DNA from: Calditrichia bacterium
Lineage (GTDB): Bacteria; Calditrichota; Calditrichia; RBG-13-44-9; J075
Length of the DNA stretch: 64,000 nucleotides
Reading direction: 5' to 3'
Assembly (NCBI GenBank): GCA_028284445.1
Contig: JANQRS010000006.1
Location: 124,001 to 188,000 of the forward strand
The position numbers were made by a program, and so were the translations under genes. Shown here one piece after another: positions 8,728 through 17,784 of this stretch (within the stretch, counting starts at the first letter, position 1; every line of letters begins with the position of its first letter). A model generated the notes under the pieces. That model saw only the letters and a list, made by a program, of their open reading frames with translations. It was not told where the DNA came from and did no database searches.

Positions 8728-9273
8728 TCACGCCTTTTCGGCGCCGGCCATTGCGACAAGCTTGACAACCGTTCGGTAATTTCGAGCTGTGGCTGCCACA
8801 CCGAGAAGCTTTTCAACTTTTGTGGCCAACTTTGAGCGGCCAATGCCGTCGGGTGCATGAAGATAGAATACATGTTCCGTTAATTGATAACGTTCAGTTG
8901 GCGATTTCAACTCGTCCATCGTTGTCCTATCGGCATTAACTGCCGGTTCTGCCAGGAAAGAAAAGTGAAGCGTTTTTGGCTCATCAATTCCTTCCGGAAA
9001 GGGATTTGCCTCGACAGCGGCGAGCAGATCATCGAGCTCCAGAACAAGCACACGTGGGCGGAACCCATGGCTTTCTTCAATGCAGTTGCTCATCTTATCG
9101 GCGATCGATGATGCGCTTCCTGCGGACGACTCGAAAACGACATTACCACTTTGAATGTATGTTTTAACATTTGTAAACCCCAAAGCCGAGAGATTGGCCC
9201 TGAGCTCAACCATTGGTAAAATATTATTCCCGCCTACATTGATGCCGCGCAGCAGTGCAATCCAGGTTTTCAT
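8728..9273 (-). CDS. DUF1697 family protein
   Basis: A 181-residue cytosolic protein. MKTWIALLRGINVGGNN at the N terminus, TYIQSGNVVFES near residue 35, and a C-terminal FYLHAPDGIGRSKL with TARNYRTV are the blocks that define DUF1697 (YdeG-like) proteins, which have no established biochemical role. The start at 9273 is chosen over 9294 because AGGAGGA lies eight bases upstream. No clear partner gene: it is separated by 257 bases from the DinB gene. Confidence 0.8.
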   Translation of the reverse strand: MKTWIALLRGINVGGNNILPMVELRANLSALGFTNVKTYIQSGNVVFESSAGSASSIADKMSNCIEESHGFRPRVLVLELDDLLAAVEANPFPEGIDEPKTLHFSFLAEPAVNADRTTMDELKSPTERYQLTEHVFYLHAPDGIGRSKLATKVEKLLGVAATARNYRTVVKLVAMAGAEKA

Positions 9274-9503
9274 ATGCGTCCTCCTTTTTAGCAAACGTCC
9301 CTCAATGCAACCATTTTATCATAATATGCAACCTGACTGTCATGTGGCTAGCCGCCTTTTCACTAACTTGCCTTCGAGATTCAAGACAAGCCTACCGGCA
9401 AACTACAGAGGCCATTTTAGATCAATTATTCAGCCAGTTCATTGGTGGGACGGCCACATGAACGACCCGCGCATAAACTAAGCCGAATAAAGGAGAGATC
9501 CGA

Positions 9504-12500
9504 ATGGCACCACTCAGATTCATTTTTACTTCAATAACATTAATTGTTATTCTGTTTTCCACGTCGCTTAGCGCTCAGTCCGGCGCTTACCCGTCACCCG
9601 AGCAAGGGGTAAGAAAATCGGGTACATCTGCTATTCGCCAGGATATTGTCCAGCCATTTACTGCTCGCATCATGACTCGCGACGGACAAATTTCCGAGAC
9701 CAATTTTTTGGAATCCCGGAGGGTCATCGTCGAGTTTGTTGAGACCCCCTGGTTGATGCAAAAGGCTCGTTTGGGAAAAGAAGCCGCCTCAGAAACTTTC
9801 TTTCAGGATCGATTTAGAGAATTTTCCCGGGACCTCAACAAGATTTATTCAAAGTTACCAACTCAAGCAACGGAAAAATTATCCGGCATCAAAGAAAATC
9901 GCCAACTATACAAACTATTTTTTGGTGTTAGCATTACCGTTCCGCGATTAATGCTGACATCTATTCACAATTTACCTTATGTAAAACGGCTTCATTTTGA
10001 TAATGAAGTAAAGGTATCACTTGAGGAAAGTGTCCCCCTGGTCGGCGCTGATCAGGTATGGTCGACCTATGGCAGCCAGGGTGAAGACGTCGTTGTCGGA
10101 ATCCTTGATACCGGGATCGATTATCAACATCCGGATCTGGGGCAAGGGTTCGGCCCAGCATATAAAGTTATCGGGGGCTATGACGTCATCAACGACGACC
10201 AGGATCCCTGGGATGACCATGGTCATGGTACCCATGTTGCCGGAATTGTCGCAGCTGACGGAGCGAATCTTAGCGGCGTAGCACCAAATGCAAAACTGAT
10301 GGCTTTCAAAGTTTTGGACAGCTATGGTTTCGGATTTCAATCCCATATCATTGCCGGAATAGAACGGGCAGTTGATCCCAATGGGGACGGCAACTTCGAT
10401 GATCGGGTCGACATTGCCAATCTCAGTTTAGGTGGCACGGGAGATGCCGACGATCCGCAGTCTCAAGCCGTGGACAACGCTGTCGAATTGGGCGTTACCA
10501 TTTGTATTTCCGCTGGCAATAACTGGACATTCAAGAGTATAGACAGCCCTGGCACCGCACGCCTGCCAATAACGGTTGGCGCTACCGACAAAGAGGACAA
10601 GATCGCCTTCTTTTCCTCCAGGGGCCCGACAAAAAAGAACTATCTGATAAAACCGGAAATAGTCGCACCGGGTTTCAGAATCAACTCAACAGAACCCAAC
10701 AACACCTATGGACAGCAATCCGGCACCTCGATGTCTACGCCTCATGTGGCCGGGGTCTGCGCCCTTCTCAAAAGCCTTCATCCCAACTGGTCGCCGGCAC
10801 AGGTTAAGTCAGCCTTAATGTCTTCAGCCGTTGACCTGGACGAAGAAATCATGGTGCAGGGAGCGGGGAGACTGGATGCTCTGAATGCGGTCGATGCCGA
10901 TCTTTTTGCAGAACCATCACAACTGAGTTTCGGGCTTGTCGAAATTAACCAGACCAGTTGGGTAATGCATGATACGCTGGTAATTTATGGATCTTTTAGT
11001 GGAGCGCGATCCTACGACATATCGGTTGAAGGTCTCCAGGCCGGTATTAGTTTGGACGTTGGCCCGGCAAGCTTTACAATTGACTCACTCGACACCAACC
11101 GCATTGCTGTCACTTTGACGGTTGACAACAACATCGTTCCTTATCCGGTGACTGGCTCTCTGGCATATGAAGGTCAAATTGTTATAAGTGGGACGAGCAA
11201 CTCTATTCGCATCCCCTGGGCATTCATTAAGGCCTCTCAACTGTCGCTCACATTCGATCAGCCGTCACCTGTGGTCTTTTTGACCAATTCGTTCCAATCT
11301 GTGAATTCATTTGACGACTTCAACTGGCTGGATCCTTATACAGCGGAAGTCAACCTTGCAGCCGGTGAATATGAACTTGTGGCATCTTCAAGCAGTGGAG
11401 AGAACACCTTACTCATAATTCGGGAAAATGTGCAAATACAAGGTACAGAAACCCTGAATATAGAAGCTGCAGAAGCGGAATACCTGATTTCGCTGAAGGG
11501 GGTTGATATTAATGGAAGCTTACTATCGGAGCAAGGCGGATATTCCAGCTACGCATTACATCTGCCTGAATCCATGCAAATCCCCGGTATCGTAATGAGC
11601 TTTTGGCAAACACCGCTTTATATTTCCAGGATTTCTGACCGCTATAAAATGACCAATGCTGAACTCTATGTGGAAAGCCGCCAGCCGTACAAAGACCTGA
11701 TCTATGTACTTCAGCACGACCTCATTTCCGGTGTTCAAAGCAATGTCGAACAAATCAATGATCCCTCGAACTATTTTGAAGCACCATTAAAGTTAAGCCC
11801 TGTTCCAGGTGCATCAGACGGAGAAATCTGGCTTGTTACAGGCATCAGGCAAATCCTGAATGATCTTTGGGTGTATTACGGATTGGTCACAATTTCAAAC
11901 TCTTCCAACTCTCAATGGGAGGGTGTTCTTTATCATACATCCGACAAGTTGGAAAAGCTAAGTTATGTGGCCTGGATCGAGTCCAAGCTCCCGGGCAACG
12001 AAATGTTCGTTGAACCTATCGGACTTGTCGACGACAAAATTGCCAGCTACAGGGGGTCGCGGGCAACACCGAATATACATCGTTTTGATGAAGGGCAGGA
12101 GCTAGTCTTCGGCAAAAATCCAATCTTCGCAGCTATCGAACATTCTAATAACCGCAATAACGAAATTGGGCTTCGGGCGTTTCTCGATTTTCTTGGCCCG
12201 CTTGGAGAATATCGGAACTCTGATCTTAGCCAGACGACCTACACGCTCTTCGATGGCCAGGCCCCTATTATCTCAACCGACTCGGTCGGCCTTGTTGTGC
12301 AATACGATTTGCCTGCAGGGTGCTATCGCCTGGAAGTTGAAAATTTGGCGGCAAGGCTCAACAATGTTCAGGTAAAAGCCAGCATTTCAAATTCATTTGA
12401 TCTGGCTTTATCTGATCCCAATCCACCGATTTTCACATCATTAAAACTGTTGAACTCGACCAATTACCCGACACAGCAATTGCAGCCTGACGAAGCCGGC

Positions 12501-13121
12501 ACCCTCTATTTTTCCGCGGCTGATTTTGCTCATTTGATCGAAGAAATGAACTATCTACCAGTGGTAAATGATTCAACCCGCCTCTTTTATAAATATCATG
12601 GTGAAGAAAACTGGCAAGCGCTAACCACAGAAGTAGTAATTGAAGATTCTGCCATTGGCTTCCTCTACCGCGCCGACGTCTCGGATTTGACCCATCGAGA
12701 CTCCGCTGCAGTAGATCTACGAATGACAATCAAAGATCCGGCAGGTAATCGTAGTGAATTCCGCTTGGAGCCGGCTTTTGCTATCGGTGATTTTGGCGTC
12801 ACATCAATAGAAGATGAAAGGGAAGAGACGTCGCTATTCCCCCGCCGATTTCACCTGTACGACAACTATCCTAACCCATTTAATCCTGCCACCACCATCA
12901 AATATGATCTGGCAAAATCCGGAAAAGTACAGCTGGTAATCTACAATATCCTCGGCGAAAAAGTTCGCACCCTGGTAAATGAACTGCAGGTGGCAGGCGC
13001 CAACCAATCTATTTGGGACGGTCTCGATGAGTCCGGCCAGCCGGCAACCTCCGGTGTCTATGTGTACCGCCTCAAGGCACCAAACTTCACTGCCGCCAGG
13101 AAAATGCTGCTGATACGCTAA
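9504..13121 (+). CDS. secreted subtilisin-like serine protease with type IX sorting domain
   Basis: A 1205-residue exported protease. A signal peptide ends near SLSAQ and an inhibitor-like propeptide follows to about residue 180. The S8 domain has the catalytic triad: Asp202 in ILDTGIDYQHPDL, His241 in HGHGTHVAG, Ser409 in GTSMSTPHVAG, plus the oxyanion Asn339 in SAGNN. A long beta-rich region (450-1100) may bind substrate. The last about 90 residues are a FlgD-like Ig domain beginning with YPNPFNPATTIKYDL and ending KMLLIR, the type IX (Por) secretion sorting tail. The gene stands alone with a good AAAGGAGAG ribosome-binding site. Likely role: extracellular protein degradation. Confidence 0.9.
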   Translation: MAPLRFIFTSITLIVILFSTSLSAQSGAYPSPEQGVRKSGTSAIRQDIVQPFTARIMTRDGQISETNFLESRRVIVEFVETPWLMQKARLGKEAASETFFQDRFREFSRDLNKIYSKLPTQATEKLSGIKENRQLYKLFFGVSITVPRLMLTSIHNLPYVKRLHFDNEVKVSLEESVPLVGADQVWSTYGSQGEDVVVGILDTGIDYQHPDLGQGFGPAYKVIGGYDVINDDQDPWDDHGHGTHVAGIVAADGANLSGVAPNAKLMAFKVLDSYGFGFQSHIIAGIERAVDPNGDGNFDDRVDIANLSLGGTGDADDPQSQAVDNAVELGVTICISAGNNWTFKSIDSPGTARLPITVGATDKEDKIAFFSSRGPTKKNYLIKPEIVAPGFRINSTEPNNTYGQQSGTSMSTPHVAGVCALLKSLHPNWSPAQVKSALMSSAVDLDEEIMVQGAGRLDALNAVDADLFAEPSQLSFGLVEINQTSWVMHDTLVIYGSFSGARSYDISVEGLQAGISLDVGPASFTIDSLDTNRIAVTLTVDNNIVPYPVTGSLAYEGQIVISGTSNSIRIPWAFIKASQLSLTFDQPSPVVFLTNSFQSVNSFDDFNWLDPYTAEVNLAAGEYELVASSSSGENTLLIIRENVQIQGTETLNIEAAEAEYLISLKGVDINGSLLSEQGGYSSYALHLPESMQIPGIVMSFWQTPLYISRISDRYKMTNAELYVESRQPYKDLIYVLQHDLISGVQSNVEQINDPSNYFEAPLKLSPVPGASDGEIWLVTGIRQILNDLWVYYGLVTISNSSNSQWEGVLYHTSDKLEKLSYVAWIESKLPGNEMFVEPIGLVDDKIASYRGSRATPNIHRFDEGQELVFGKNPIFAAIEHSNNRNNEIGLRAFLDFLGPLGEYRNSDLSQTTYTLFDGQAPIISTDSVGLVVQYDLPAGCYRLEVENLAARLNNVQVKASISNSFDLALSDPNPPIFTSLKLLNSTNYPTQQLQPDEAGTLYFSAADFAHLIEEMNYLPVVNDSTRLFYKYHGEENWQALTTEVVIEDSAIGFLYRADVSDLTHRDSAAVDLRMTIKDPAGNRSEFRLEPAFAIGDFGVTSIEDEREETSLFPRRFHLYDNYPNPFNPATTIKYDLAKSGKVQLVIYNILGEKVRTLVNELQVAGANQSIWDGLDESGQPATSGVYVYRLKAPNFTAARKMLLIR

Positions 13122-13139
13122 GTCGGAATACCAGGATTG

Positions 13140-13655
13140 TCACCGCCCAACGCGCTTTTGGCGATCGATCAGCTTGTCGATCGCTGCTTCCAATTCTTTC
13201 AGCGCCGCGGGGGCATCCTGGTAGTTCGTTACGGTTTTGCCTTTATCGCCAACTTTTATGGTAGTCATGGTGGTCGGTAAATCCGGCAATTTCTTTTTCA
13301 TCATCATCGAGCTGCCGTTGTCTTGTTCAGTCACAACTGCCGCACCACCATCATAGCGATCTTCCATTTCCCAAAAGCCTTTTGCGTAAAACGAATCGAC
13401 CAATTCTTCCACGGTCTCCCTGGACACTTGAAAACGGTCCACGCCTTTTTGTGCAGTATGTTGCCCGCCATTGTAAGCAACGCTGCCATCGCCATTGATA
13501 TGCACTTCGTATTCCGGACATGGCCCCAAACAGGCCGTTCGCTTCATGCTTATCGTCACTGTTTCCAGATCATAATCCGTTTTCTTTTGCTGGCTATTGT
13601 TGCATGAGACTACCAACGCGGCACAGACACCAAGCAATATTAACTTCCTTAACAT
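13140..13655 (-). CDS. DUF6438-like lipoprotein
   Basis: A 171-residue lipoprotein: signal peptide with lipobox VVSC. The mature part holds VTISMKRTACLGPCPEYEVHINGDGSVAYNG, the R-T-x-C-x-G-x-C-P-x-Y-x-x-x-I-x-x-D-G block of DUF6438, with two conserved cysteines. A C-terminal LKELEAAIDKLID helix follows. The function is unknown. It is convergent with the protease gene (18-base gap). Ribosome-binding site CAGGAGA is well placed. Confidence 0.7.
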   Translation of the reverse strand: MLRKLILLGVCAALVVSCNNSQQKKTDYDLETVTISMKRTACLGPCPEYEVHINGDGSVAYNGGQHTAQKGVDRFQVSRETVEELVDSFYAKGFWEMEDRYDGGAAVVTEQDNGSSMMMKKKLPDLPTTMTTIKVGDKGKTVTNYQDAPAALKELEAAIDKLIDRQKRVGR

Positions 13656-13974
13656 TCGTTCTCCTGATCAGGTCAAATACTTCACTACCGTTCTACCAAT
13701 TGTCGATCACCTGCTCAATATAATCACAAATTTGTCGAAAAACAGGCGATAGGCAGCAAGCAAGAAAATGTGTGGTATTATCTTCACACCTGTATCACCC
13801 CGCCACTTCTATCAAAGGCCAGGACCGCGCAAAACAGGCACTCACAAACCCATTCAAAACAACACCTTAAAACAGAACATCATTTTATGGCATGGTTTAT
13901 GACATTGATAAAGGCGATGACCTGAGGAGGCATTTAAACAAATGTGCAAGGCACAGCAATTTAAGGAGGTTGCA
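13656..13974. other. divergent intergenic region with no gene seen
   Basis: About 320 bases between two divergent lipoprotein genes, so it should hold both promoters. A TGGCATG near 13878 is followed four bases later by ATGA, a poor sigma-54 match that I do not promote to a feature. Two ribosome-binding sites lie at the right end: GAGGAGG before an ATG at 13942 and AAGGAGG before the preferred ATG at 13975. Confidence 0.5.
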
Positions 13975-15417
13975 ATGCAGACCCATTATATCCGATTACT
14001 CATAACAATTCTTTTTGCCAGCCTGGTATTTAGCGGATGTGACACGAATACCGCTACTGATCCCGGCCCGGTAGACGTCGAAACCAACATCAGCGAAGAA
14101 GCCAGAACGGTATCGCAACTGGGTTGGCAGACCGTTCATCAAATTAACACAGAAGATCAGTTCTCAAACATGGTCTCCGGCAGTGATGAGCTGTTCAAAG
14201 ATGATCCGGATATGCTTAACACAATCGGCGATATCAAGGCACAGCATGACGTCTATAAGGTTACTCACAAAAGAATGCTGAAAGAAGCGGATCTCAGCAT
14301 CCTGAAAAATGACAGCTTGATCTGGTTCGAAGAATGGAACGACTCCCTGTCAGGAACCGCTGGTACGCGGGCCTTCTACTATGATAGTGAAACCGAAATC
14401 GCCCGAGTGTATGAAGTGGTTCGGCAATTCCCGGCCAGTGTGAAGCTGGAATATGATTCCACAACCATACGTGCATTTGTCGGTCCCGATCTCAACGACG
14501 ATAGCGATGATCGCTTGCTAAGCGTCTTCAAGGAAAGTCGCTTCGTTGCAGATTTTCCGGTCGCTACATCAGTTAGCAGCATCGAGGCAACTGATTGGGA
14601 TGCGTCTAATGAAGTGATTGGGGCAACATTGACGAATACCCTGACATACAATGGACAGGGCGAGCTCGAGACGCTGAGCCAAAACGGTACCCTGCGACCT
14701 GATGGGTCGGTTTCCATCAGCGAACGCCTCGATTACGACGACGGCACCTTTCATTCCAATGCCGTCAATATCAACGCCGACCATACCGGCGATGTATCAC
14801 AGGTATGGCGGGACGGCACCACCGTCAACGGCACATTTGATGGCCTCGAAGACGACAATCACGCACGCGTTACCCAGACAATCGACTTTGCCAGTCATCC
14901 GCTGGTTGACCGCCTGGAGCATGAGGCAGAATACAGCTTCAACCCTGATGATTCCAGCAGCAGCGGTCTACTGAGGGAGAAAGTGGTTTTTGTTGACGGT
15001 CAAACAGACAGCGCACGCATCGAAATTGATCATTATCTGCAAGATGGTTACTGGCGCAGTGATTTTGATATCCAAACAGCAAATGACGGCAGCAGCCAAT
15101 TCTCCGTCACCTGCTTTGATACCTACAAGGAAGTCATTGGCACCTACACCGCTCCCGGCGGCGAATACGCCCGCTACAATGGCGTGGAATACGAAGGGGG
15201 CAATGGCGAGCTATGGATCAGCATCTGGGCAAATGAGCAAGCATATATCGATGGTGAAGATCCCATCCTGACCGCTCACTTCATTTACAATGGCGACGGT
15301 AGCGGCAGCGGCACCATCACCGAAGCCGGCAAAACCTATCAGGTTACCTTTACGCCTGATGGTGAAATCACCATGGTGGATGATGAAGGGAATAGTGAGA
15401 CCAATAGCGCTTACTAA
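13975..15417 (+). CDS. large lipoprotein of unknown function
   Basis: A 480-residue lipoprotein with a clear signal peptide and lipobox VFSGC. After a threonine and proline-rich linker comes a helical region to about residue 120. The rest is an extended beta-rich part in which strands and turns such as YDDGTFHSNAV, NADHTGDVSQVWRDG and YNGDGSGSGTITEAGKTY recur. These have the look of repeated beta-hairpins, like YD/RHS-type or MORN-like sheets, without their signature. I do not recognise a family. The start at 13975 (AAGGAGG five bases upstream) gives a clean signal peptide; 13942 is an alternative. A hairpin terminator lies about 105 bases after the stop. Confidence 0.65.
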   Translation: MQTHYIRLLITILFASLVFSGCDTNTATDPGPVDVETNISEEARTVSQLGWQTVHQINTEDQFSNMVSGSDELFKDDPDMLNTIGDIKAQHDVYKVTHKRMLKEADLSILKNDSLIWFEEWNDSLSGTAGTRAFYYDSETEIARVYEVVRQFPASVKLEYDSTTIRAFVGPDLNDDSDDRLLSVFKESRFVADFPVATSVSSIEATDWDASNEVIGATLTNTLTYNGQGELETLSQNGTLRPDGSVSISERLDYDDGTFHSNAVNINADHTGDVSQVWRDGTTVNGTFDGLEDDNHARVTQTIDFASHPLVDRLEHEAEYSFNPDDSSSSGLLREKVVFVDGQTDSARIEIDHYLQDGYWRSDFDIQTANDGSSQFSVTCFDTYKEVIGTYTAPGGEYARYNGVEYEGGNGELWISIWANEQAYIDGEDPILTAHFIYNGDGSGSGTITEAGKTYQVTFTPDGEITMVDDEGNSETNSAY

Positions 15418-15454
15418 AAAGCACATTTCCAGAAAGCTGTTCGCCCAGCTAAAA

Positions 15455-15494
15455 TCCCCCCTCTATCTCCGCCCGGGGGAGAGATAGAGGGGGA
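15455..15494. repeat. intergenic palindrome family, copy (CTCTATCTC arm)
   Basis: A 40-bp inverted repeat: TCCCCCCTCTATCTC with GAGATAGAGGGGGA around a CGCCCGGGG centre. One of about ten related palindromes in the window, all between genes. Confidence 0.8.
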
Positions 15495-15521
15495 ACCAAC
15501 AGCAAAACATTCATTAATGCG

Positions 15522-15554
15522 TGGAAAGCTCGCCCCCGGCGGGCTTTCCATTTA
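15522..15554 (+). terminator. terminator-like hairpin after lipoprotein gene
   Basis: Thirteen paired bases (one G-U; TGGAAAGCTCGCC with GGCGGGCTTTCCA) with a CCC loop, followed by TTTA only. The stem is strong but the T-run is weak, so termination is likely but may be partial. Confidence 0.55.
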
Positions 15555-15660
15555 CCGGACGAGGGCATGATTTTCCTTGATATGCATATAGCGGCAATCT
15601 ACATTGCGCTGACAGCCCTCACCGTATCGCCTGCCTACCGGTGATTCTGGAGGCAGACTT

Positions 15661-17046
15661 TTGAAAAACGGGATAGTAATGCACCAAGACTTCAAGAGAA
15701 TTTTCAGCTTCAAACACCTTATTTTCAACTACCTGAAATTCAGGTTCATCGACCTATGGCTCCTGCTGCTTCTGGCGCCACTTGCCTTATCAGCGCAAGG
15801 TACACGCTCGCTGACAGTTGAATCGATTGCCCTCGAAGGCAACAATCGCACCCGCGCATATGTCATCAAAAATTATTTGGACCTGGCCGAGGGAGATCAA
15901 ATTACCGAGGTAGATATAAAAGCTGCCCGCATGCGCCTCGAGAACACCGGTTTCTTCAAAAACGTCGAATTGCTGATCAAGCCAGGCACGGAACGCGGCA
16001 ATGCAGCACTTACCGTTCAGGTTGAGGAAAATAGCCGGATTCTTTTCGATTTTCAAAGCGGTTACAATGAGCTCGATGGCTGGTACATTCACCCTCTTGG
16101 TGTCCGCTTCGACAATATTTTCGGACGTGGCAACTATCTCAGCTATCATCTTGTGATTGGCGACAGGATCGCCGGTGCGGAACTGGAGTACGTTCGTCCA
16201 TATATTTTTGGCTCGGAATATGATTTTGAAGCGATGATTTATGGGTATCAAAGAGATTTTGTGCACTTTGTCAGCCGTACCCGCTTCAAGCAAAATGTAG
16301 AACAAAATGGCCTCATGCTGCGAGTCAGCGGCAACAGCGGTTTGGCACGTTATTTTTCGCTGGCCTACTTTGCGCGTAGCGCCGATGCCGACAGTTCCCT
16401 GACATTGGCATCCGACGATTCAACCCTGATCGATGCTCCGGTCTACCTTTCATCATTTTCCGGGATAAACAACATCCAGAGCCTGATCCTGACGTTTACG
16501 ACCGACACCCGGGACAGCAAACTGTATCCAACAAGCGGTTGGTGGGGCAGCATTGCCCTCGAAGAGTCAGCACTACCGGAACGGGATGGCTTCGACTTCA
16601 CCAAGTTAACGGTTGATGTTCGCCGCTATCAAACGATTTACAAGCAACTGGTTGCCGCGTTCCGCCTTAAATGGGGCAGAGTTAGCGAAGAGGCGCCATT
16701 CTATGAAAAGTTTTATCTGGGAGGGCCCAATTCTCTGCGGGGGTATCAGGATCGTAGATTGACACCAGCCGGATACGCCGCTAATAAGACTCTCGGTAGC
16801 GCAGAAATACGCTTCCCGCTCTCCGGCCGTATCAAGGATCCAACACGGTTTACCGGGGTTCTCTTTTATGACGCCGGCTATGCCTGGAATGAACCCGATA
16901 GCTGGGAGCTAAAGAACCTTGAGCTTGGATTGGGGTATGGAGTCCGCTTTCGCCTGCCGATCGTCGGCATTGTCCGCATGGACTTTGCTTATCCGGTGCC
17001 GGAATACGAATTTCGATTTCACCTGAGCCTTGGTCATACCTTTTAA
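15661..17046 (+). CDS. Omp85 family outer-membrane protein (single POTRA, BamA/TamA-like barrel)
   Basis: A 461-residue outer-membrane protein. After a signal peptide (ending LALSAQ) comes one POTRA-like domain (about 50-120): SLTVESIALEGNNRTRAYVI, then ARMRLENTGFFKNVELLI. The remainder is a barrel of the bacterial surface antigen type, with FYLGGPNSLRGYQDRR carrying the conserved (L/I/V)RGF/Y loop motif and a final HTF. BamA has five POTRAs and TamA three, so this is a minimal family member; its cargo is unknown. The TTG start has GGAGG seven bases upstream. It leads a probable operon with the DUF4390 and sensor kinase genes, linking it to envelope signalling. Confidence 0.8.
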   Translation: MKNGIVMHQDFKRIFSFKHLIFNYLKFRFIDLWLLLLLAPLALSAQGTRSLTVESIALEGNNRTRAYVIKNYLDLAEGDQITEVDIKAARMRLENTGFFKNVELLIKPGTERGNAALTVQVEENSRILFDFQSGYNELDGWYIHPLGVRFDNIFGRGNYLSYHLVIGDRIAGAELEYVRPYIFGSEYDFEAMIYGYQRDFVHFVSRTRFKQNVEQNGLMLRVSGNSGLARYFSLAYFARSADADSSLTLASDDSTLIDAPVYLSSFSGINNIQSLILTFTTDTRDSKLYPTSGWWGSIALEESALPERDGFDFTKLTVDVRRYQTIYKQLVAAFRLKWGRVSEEAPFYEKFYLGGPNSLRGYQDRRLTPAGYAANKTLGSAEIRFPLSGRIKDPTRFTGVLFYDAGYAWNEPDSWELKNLELGLGYGVRFRLPIVGIVRMDFAYPVPEYEFRFHLSLGHTF

Positions 17047-17067
17047 CAAAAGACGCTCGTTACTCAT

Positions 17068-17784
17068 TTGAATAGACTAGACGCGCCATATACGCCTGGC
17101 TCCGCACATGCCAATAGCTTACGCTACCAGATTCGTCTGTTCGGCATCTGTTGCGCCATGCTCTGCTTTTTCGGAAGCGCTGCTTTCGCGCAAGATTCCT
17201 TGCAGATAAAGCAGCTAAGGCCCAGTCTGCAAAATGACACGCTGCGATGCAGCTTCCAGGTGAACAATTTATTTAGCGGCGAGATTCGTGAGGCACTGCT
17301 ATCCGGACTGCCGATACTTCTCGAGTTGAAACCACAGCTCTACAATCGCGAGCGGCAGCGAATCAGGACGGCCACCTTCAAATTAAGGGTTACTTACGAT
17401 ATCTGGGAAGATCGCTATTTGCAGGAAAGCAATCAATTGCCTGTAGCATTCACTTCACTGGAAATGCTAACGACCTGGTGGAATGATGTTCAGCCTTATC
17501 CAATATTTTCAGTTGATGGGATGGATACCGAAGAGCAGCTTTGGATTGTAATGGATTTACGAGTCATCGTGCTTACGCGGTCTCAGAATGAAAAATTAAA
17601 GAACTGGATAATCAGTTCTGCTGAAAGTGAAGAAGATGTGTCCGTCTTTCGCAAGGACAGCGGGTTCCGACTTAACCTGAACAGGATCATCGCCCTCTTT
17701 ATTGGCGACGATGACGAAGTCGAGGGCTTTATTGCCCGGGCTGCATCTACCCCATTTACCCTTAGTGCAATTTCCGAGCGCTGA
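17068..17784 (+). CDS. DUF4390-like exported protein
   Basis: A 238-residue protein with a signal peptide (hydrophobic core near residues 24-38, cleavage after AFAQ). The mature part is a beta-rich domain: LRCSFQVNNLFSGEIREALLSGLPI, then polar strands and a C-terminal helical part. This resembles DUF4390, which in other bacteria is encoded just upstream of NtrY-like kinases, as it is here. Its TGA stop overlaps the kinase ATG by one base (TGATG), which implies translational coupling. It is probably a periplasmic input or modulator of that kinase (inference). The start (TTG 17068) is uncertain. Confidence 0.6.
   Translation: MNRLDAPYTPGSAHANSLRYQIRLFGICCAMLCFFGSAAFAQDSLQIKQLRPSLQNDTLRCSFQVNNLFSGEIREALLSGLPILLELKPQLYNRERQRIRTATFKLRVTYDIWEDRYLQESNQLPVAFTSLEMLTTWWNDVQPYPIFSVDGMDTEEQLWIVMDLRVIVLTRSQNEKLKNWIISSAESEEDVSVFRKDSGFRLNLNRIIALFIGDDDEVEGFIARAASTPFTLSAISER

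Noticed and set aside
13870..13895. Sigma-54 promoter before the 13975 lipoprotein gene
   Set aside because: The -24 part is partly right but the -12 part (ATGA) lacks the TTGC core.
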